Shown: positions 58,180 through 64,000 of the stretch, one piece after another
Numbering within the stretch: the stretch's first letter is position 1
Layout: every line of letters begins with the position of its first letter
Assembly (NCBI GenBank): GCA_951799445.1
Contig: OX637293.1
Span: forward strand, 26,970,001-27,034,000
DNA: 64,000 nucleotides
DNA from: Pseudisothecium myosuroides
Taxonomy: Eukaryota > Streptophyta > Bryopsida > Hypnales > Lembophyllaceae
Direction of reading: 5' to 3'
Notes under the pieces: generated by a model
The model's database searches: none
The model's input: the letters and a program-made list of their open reading frames with translations, nothing else
Told to the model about the DNA's origin: nothing
Program-made: the position numbers and the translations under genes

Positions 58180-59130
58180 CTCTTAACTAGCTGACCCTTA
58201 ATTTCTAAAGGACCAGCCTACTATTTTTAGCAACATAGCAATTTTGGGCAAGTACTTGTCATTAGAAATTTGCTTATTTCAGCCCAAATTTTAATAGAAT
58301 TTGTGGACAAGGAATACCTTTCATATAAACAAAATCTTATGACATTTGAAAATATGAATCAAAAGTTATGGCCATATATATTAGTTTTTTTCTCAATCGG
58401 ACAATTTGGGCAGATAAACAAAAATCATTTTTTCAAAAACAAAAATTGAAAATTGATTTTCTAGATTTATAAATATGTGGAAAGCTATTAATCATTCCAT
58501 TTCAATCAATGAATCAAAAGTTAAGAGGAATTTTAGTTTGTGGGCAATTATAGATTCTCTATTCTACAATAAACTTTGAAGTCATTTATTTCACTCAACT
58601 TTTAATATGTTTGAAAAAAATAAAATCATAGGATGTAGATTGTTTATTACAACATTACAACCATTGGATTGACATTTTTCAATTCCATAATTAACTTCTT
58701 AACAATTTAGTGTTTTGAATCATTCTCTACTTCTTTCTACTTAGTTTTTTTTTCTGTATGTTGTACAATTCCAAATGATCTGAAATTTTTCAAGCATGTA
58801 GCCAACTTGCATTGAGAATGAATCCAAAGAATAGGCACCATTTGGGATATTTTTTCATACAAATGTGACCTTGTGAAGAGCAACTACCTGGTTTTTCGCA
58901 GGGCCCAAAATAAGTTTTTTGTTAATTCAAACGCTAATAGCTTGCAATCCACACGGTGGAAAATTCTAAAAGTTTTTCCACATCTTTTCAAACTAGCATA
59001 CTATAAGATCTTACAATTCCATGTGTCCAAAATTTTATTTTTTCCAAAATTTGGTACTTGTGCTCAAGATGGTAGTTTTTGAGCATTAAGAAGGAAACAT
59101 AGTCAAGGAACTTAAAGGATTAACTGGCTG
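58180..59130 (-). repeat. Interspersed repeat R2, minus-orientation copy
   Basis: Inverse of 3,640-4,480 with moderate divergence, including GTAGCCAACTTGC near 58,800 and ATAGCTTGCAATCCACACGG near 58,940. No coding capacity. Confidence 0.6.
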
Positions 59131-59429
59131 GTCCTTTAACTGGTATTTTTTTGGTTGATAAATTGAATTGGCTAACTGGACTAATAAAAATAAAAATTAA
59201 AAGATCTCAACTCAAAGTGATGCAACTATTCTAATTTTAATGAAATTTTGAATTCTCTCTAACGGAATCAAATATAATTCTAATCTAAACTAAACTCTAT
59301 TTATTCTAATATTTTTTAGGATTTTGGAATTTTTCCTAAAGCAAACTAATAACAAAGGGACTATAACTAAGACTTTGCGGCTCTAAGTAAATTAGCATAA
59401 ATCAAGAGAAAGTCAAGCAAACTCATGTA
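59131..59429. other. AT-rich DNA, nothing recognised
   Basis: No coding or structural feature supported. Confidence 0.35.
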
Positions 59430-62090
59430 AAAAGAAAGGGAACCAACTTGGTATTTTTTTGGGCTTAAATAGCCTTGATCACGCCAAATTGGATAAATTG
59501 TATTTCTACCACACATAAGGGTGATTGCAAGAAACTCTTGTCCTATTTCTTGTCCCCTTGCCCTCAAAAATTGGCATTTTGCTCATAACTTTTGCATTCT
59601 TTGTCCATTTGGCATGAAAATTGGAATGAGGGTAGATGCTAAAGTTGCAGACCTTGAGTAATTTTTTCAATTTTAAAAAAATTAGTTTATTATTTTTAAC
59701 CTGCCCCCGATTGGGTGTCTACCTTGGCCATTTTAGGGGGTTTTAGTCCTATTTTATATCCAAAAATGCGAATTTGAAGCCACAAATTGGACATGTTGGA
59801 GGTCTACTAACATTACAAGGGCTGACGATGAGTTTTTATGAAAATAGCAACATGTCGATTGCACACGTAGAGTCAAAGTGACCTTCCTTTGCGCGAAAGC
59901 TACAAAGAGGGAAAAAATTTCTTTCATGAATTTTTTGGTATAATGTGAGTGCAATCTTATCTAGCAAAATGGCTTTTTTTATGGAATTTGTTTGAATTTT
60001 TTTTGAATTACTAAGAACGAAAAACTCCATAGACCCCTTTTTTGCTATTTTCTGCTCCTAGTGGCTTCTGTAGTACTCCGTAGTAGTCGGTAGTACTGCA
60101 TAGTACAACTGTCAGACCCCAGAAAACCAGATTCTAGTTATTACGGTAGAATTAGAAATAAGGATCCTTTTTTAGTAAAAGAATTTTGATTTTGTGGGTC
60201 AGAAGTAGAAGAATTAGTAAAATTATCTATTAGCAAAACATAGGATTTCTTAGTAAGATAAAATGGTTAAGGAGGAAAATTTATTTTTCGTCCTAAATCG
60301 GAAATCGGAACCCGGAACCCGGAATCAGGAAGAATTGACACGTGTTACCTAAGCCTCATCAAGTGGAAGCGCCTCCAAAGCGGCTGAAGTGAGCTACAAT
60401 TATTTTAGGAAGGAAGTAGGTAGGTGGTTTAGGACTAAAGTTCTTTTGATTTAGAAAGTTACTTGCAAGTTGCTTTTTGTTAAGAGGAACCTGGACACCC
60501 GGATCCAGATTTGTCGGATCTGAGATTCACTTTTTGTGGATGGGACCAGAAGTAGATAGGAAGTTTCTTAGGATAGACTTAGACCAGTAGGGCTATAGCC
60601 GAAGTTTTGGATAGGTAGGAAGCTATTAGCCAGCTGCTTTTCAGTTGGATGCACTTGGACTTCACTTTCCGGGTTTTTCGGATCTAAGATCCGCTTTTTG
60701 CGAATCGGATGGGATGGTAGGAAAGTCAACGTGGAGGATAAGGAATGACAGTTGTCATTCTCTGGTCCTCTAGTTTTGATTCCATAGGGCCTTTTAGGGG
60801 TTCCTTGTGGTTGGTATTTAGAGGCTGACTTTGGTTTGAAGCCTCGGGCATTTCTTTCTTGTAAATTTCAGCATTTTAGTAAAGTCATTCAGATTTCCAC
60901 TTCCTAAGAGTTGCTCTGAAAAGTCTTAACTTTGGGTTGGTATGCCGGCAATGCTAGAACCATTGTTTAGTGCGGGTAGCTGCTTTACTAGTGTTGGGAG
61001 GGAGGAAGAGTTCCCCCGGATTCTGTCTGAATCCGGTTTCGGGAGTTGAAGTGAGCTGGTTGAAGAGACTGTGTGTACTAGGAGTGAAATTTAGCTACTG
61101 TAGTTACTTGGACGCTTTTGTGTGGGATAGCCACTCTTAGATTGGGTGCATTTTACAAGAGGCAGGTGTATGCTGATTGAAGTGTTGATGAAGTCCTACT
61201 ATAATCGGAAGTGAGTGATGTACAAATGGTTAGGATCGCCTAGTTATCTGGTCACCAGATTCTGCCTTAGGAACCGGATTTAGATAGGTCTGTCGTTGTA
61301 GTAAGAGAGGATTGTGGGGGTTTCCTGAGTGACCTGCTAGTCCGGAGTAACTTCTCGGATCAGTTGTGAGGAAGAATCCGCATCCAGGTTTTGTGTGTGT
61401 GTGTTTTATGTTTTCTTTAGTGAACCTTCATTCACTCTAATCCTTTGAGGGTAGGGTATACGTTCCCTTCTTTAAATCCAAGAGCGGACCCCTCTGATAT
61501 AGAGGTTAAACTATAATATCGGTTACTTTGCTTACTGGATCCGGATCCGGGAATGGTACAGAATCAAGACACTCTTTCCGGTTCCGCCTTTAGTTAAGTA
61601 GAATATTAAGTTACAGCTACTGGTGGGTAGAAATACAAACCTGGTTCTTGTTGATTTGTAATATGTTGGATAGTATGAGTTGAAAAGGAGGAAGTTGAAG
61701 GGATATGGATAAGGAAGTGCAATTCCTAGGATTCAGTCCCGAATTCCTTTTGTCTTGGATTTGTGTTCCGGATCCTGTTCTGGTAATTTTGAGGAAACTA
61801 CGAGTTAAAATCCTGTGGGAACAATACACAAGTCATCTAAGGTGTTTTACACTAATTTAACACCTAAAGGAGGGATTTGTGCTTTCACGTGTTACGACAA
61901 CAACATAGTACTGAATCGACGGTCTAGATTTGCAGGCACCTAGGATCGACGGTTCAGATCTGTCGAGGCGCTACTAACACACACTACTGATAGTATTGCG
62001 TAGTACTGGCAGTCCTACAGCCAAAAAACGCAGTTTTGACAAAAAAACGTGAAGTGTTTCTTGCAACTACCCATAATAGAGATCGTTAAA
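59430..62090 (-). repeat. Interspersed repeat R3, copy split by a solo LTR
   Basis: Segments 59,430-60,109 and 61,900-62,090 together are the inverse of 32,690-33,430. The gap is the solo LTR at 60,110-61,899. Confidence 0.75.
60110..61899. mobile_element. Solo LTR, 1,790 bp, with 5-bp target duplication ACAAC
   Basis: Starts TGTCAGACCCCAGAAAACCA and ends CACGTGTTACGACA, giving TG...CA ends with a 4-bp inverted TGTC/GACA. ACAAC flanks it at 60,105-60,109 and 61,900-61,904. The uninterrupted relative on the minus strand near 32,840 has ACAAC once. No internal retroelement genes are present, so this is a recombination-derived solo LTR. Orientation and Ty1/Ty3 class cannot be decided from the LTR alone. 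Confidence 0.88.
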
Positions 62091-62280
62091 GAAAAGGTAT
62101 GGTAATTTCAAGTTCAAAGCTTCGCCGTGCGGAGGTAGCCCTAGGTTTAAGGTATCAAATTTCTCTCAAAGGTTATTAATTTCTAATTGAGGTATACATG
62201 ACAGTGTTTAACCAAAAATTAGGGGTTAATGAGCTTATTCCAAGGTATCCAAAGTTTAATTCCTAAATGAGGTACCTAGG
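62091..62280. other. Intergenic DNA with one CAAAGCTTCGCCGT motif
   Basis: TCAAAGCTTCGCCGTGCGG lies at about 62,114-62,132. Nothing else recognised. Confidence 0.45.
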
Positions 62281-63062
62281 TTGTCAGGACGTTCGGACGT
62301 TCGGACGGACGTCCAAAGTCCGGGGATGCTGCCCCCCCAACGTCCTGTGACATTCACTTTTTATGTTTTTTACCTACATGGTAAATTCCGCGACCGAAAA
62401 ACCGACCGTAAACCCGACCGAAAAACCGACCGAGAGAAACCGACCGAAAAACCGACCGAGAGAACCCGACCGACAACCGACCAAAAAACCGACCGAGGAC
62501 CCGACCGACAAACCGACCGAAAACCCGACCGACCGTAAACCCGACCGAAAAACCGACCGAGAGAAACCGACCAAAAAAACGACCGAGAGAAACCGACCAA
62601 AAAACCGACCGAGGGAAACCGACCGAAGACCCGACCAAAAAACCGACCGAGGATCCGACCGACTAACCGACCAAAAACCCGACCGATAACCGAACCGACC
62701 GAAATCCCGAGCGACCGAAAACCCGACCGACCGAGAACCGGAACGATCGAAAACCCGACCGAAAACGCGTCCGAGAACCGGACCGACCGAAAACCCGACC
62801 GAAAACCCGTCCAAAAACCGGACCGACCAAAAATGCGACCGACGACCGAAAACCAGACCGACCGAATTCTCGACCGAAAACCTGACCGAAAACCAGACCG
62901 ACCGAATTCTCAACTGAAAACCGGACCGAAAATCGGACCGACCGACCGAAACCCCGACCGAAAACCTGACCGTCCGAAATCATGACCGAAAACCCGACCG
63001 TCAACCCGACCGATAACCCGTCCGAAAATCCGACTGAAAACCTAACCCGACCCCAATCCCGA
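62281..63062 (+). repeat. CCGACCGAAAA minisatellite
   Basis: From about 62,388 to 63,062 the sequence is built from ACCGACCGAAAAACC-type units of variable length (CCGACCGAAAACC, CCGAGAGAAACC and relatives). A short GGACGTTCGGACG array lies just before it at 62,288-62,315. Several frames on both strands are open only because the unit lacks stop codons; they are not genes. Confidence 0.9.
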
Positions 63063-64000
63063 CCCGTTTTTACAAGTTCTCCGAAGACATTAATAAACAT
63101 GCTTCAAATCGGTTGTTAAAATAATGTGAGCTTTGGGATTATTGTGTTCAGTTTTTCTTTTTTTTTTAAAACACATGAACAATTTTCATTGATAAAAAGG
63201 ATACAATACACCGAACCAAAGGGAGTTGTGTTCCAAGTTCCACTTTCATAATAAATGTATTAATGATTTTTTTTTTTCCGGGATTCTGAAACCTAGTTCC
63301 ACTTACCAATTTTATAATGAATGAAAATTTAGTTATATTTTCCTAAATTTGTTTCCTAAATTTTTCACTCAAATATTTAAGAGAAAAAATTTAAGAAATG
63401 AATATCAATAGTTAAAAACTTATAAGCTTAGAAGGCACAAAGTGACAAAGCCAAATAATCTTGTCATACAAATTGTACAGAATTTTTTTTTTTCCTTTTT
63501 TTTTTGGTTTACAAGCTACTGAATGTTATAGGAGTAATGGGACTAGGTCACTAGGAACTCAACAATGAACGTACGCGGGTGTTTGAGTGGAAATAGAATT
63601 TTGCGTAAGGGTCCTTGAGAAGTTTTGGCTATGGTAAGAATTGCTTGGTGTGATGTAAATGATTGAAATGAATTAAGGATATTTTGAAGAGTGCTGATTT
63701 TCATTGAAAGAAATAACAGTTATTAGGAACAAAGGTCATCCCACAATGTCATGCAACTGCTTGCTATGAAAATGCGACTACCATTGCGTTGAAGTAACCA
63801 AACAAGAACAATAGAGAAGTTTGGATTACCAGAAGAGAATATCATCAATTTGGAATAATCAAAAATAAGAAATTTTAATAGGTGTGGCATTTTTGGTTTA
63901 TTATCACACCCTACTTTTTGTGGAAAGACACTTCAATCCGTGTAAAAAGAAGTTCCTCTTTTTACACATTACTTTCAAGGAGGGGGGAAAATAACATTGT
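63063..64000. other. AT-rich DNA, nothing recognised
   Basis: No credible ORF, RNA gene or repeat boundary in this stretch. Confidence 0.4.

Noticed and set aside
62281..63100. Long ORFs rich in Pro/Thr/Asp/Arg or Val/Gly/Arg/Ser
   Set aside because: Produced by a minisatellite unit lacking stop codons; open on both strands at once.
1..64000. tRNA or rRNA genes
   Set aside because: I looked for B-box-like GGTTCRANNCC and rRNA core motifs on both strands and found none convincing.

Overview
The window looks like nuclear DNA from a streptophyte (green-plant lineage) with a large, repeat-rich genome. The only clear host gene is a canonical plant-type eIF4A of 413 residues with five coding exons. 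The rest is AT-rich repeat sequence holding plant-type transposon signatures: a Stowaway-like element, a CACTA MITE with its 3-bp target duplication, a solo LTR with its 5-bp duplication, and degenerate CCCTAAA telomere-like sequence. The coding content of the large element (a DUF7869-type protein among others) reminds me of charophyte algae such as Chara or of early-diverging land plants. That placement is inference; no search could be run.

Layout. 1-5.9 kb: AT-rich intergenic DNA with a Stowaway-like element, a small inverted-repeat element and an interspersed repeat. 6.0-9.3 kb: intact eIF4A on the minus strand with a GC-rich 5' end. 9.3-35.5 kb: old nested repeats. These include a duplicated 0.65-kb block, a CACTA MITE, several LTR-like copies (TGTGAGC start, TATATAAGG box) in both orientations, minisatellites, a recurring CAAAGCTTCGCCGT motif, and an AT-rich repeat family carrying short exon-like islands. 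35,483-57,534: a discrete 22,052-bp DNA element. 57.5-62.1 kb: continuation of the repeat that the element split, plus a 1,790-bp solo LTR. 62.3-63.1 kb: a CCGACCGAAAA minisatellite. 63.1-64 kb: nothing recognised.

The 22-kb element is the main discovery. It has perfect 24-bp terminal inverted repeats, a 4-bp target duplication (ATAG), and a recognisable empty-site relative elsewhere in the window near 28.06-28.13 kb. It carries two divergent, intron-containing genes. The minus-strand gene (about 38.2-46.3 kb) would encode a protein of roughly 1,870 residues with a ParB-like GGQH motif in its middle and an FCP1-like (NIF/HAD) domain at its end. The plus-strand gene (52.7-56.1 kb) encodes a DUF7869-type protein, a plausible transposase. 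Nearly forty copies of an approximately 18-bp GATC-centred palindrome (consensus close to TCGTGGGATCCCACGA) are scattered through introns, flanks and even coding exons of the element. I saw none outside its ends. In one coding exon four copies sit exactly 108 bp apart.

The copy shows damage. Each of the two genes is broken by one in-frame TAG and one single-base frame change, so this copy is probably not autonomous now. The intergenic core between the two genes holds a foldback element, an approximately 185-bp alternating satellite and a 153-bp hairpin MITE.
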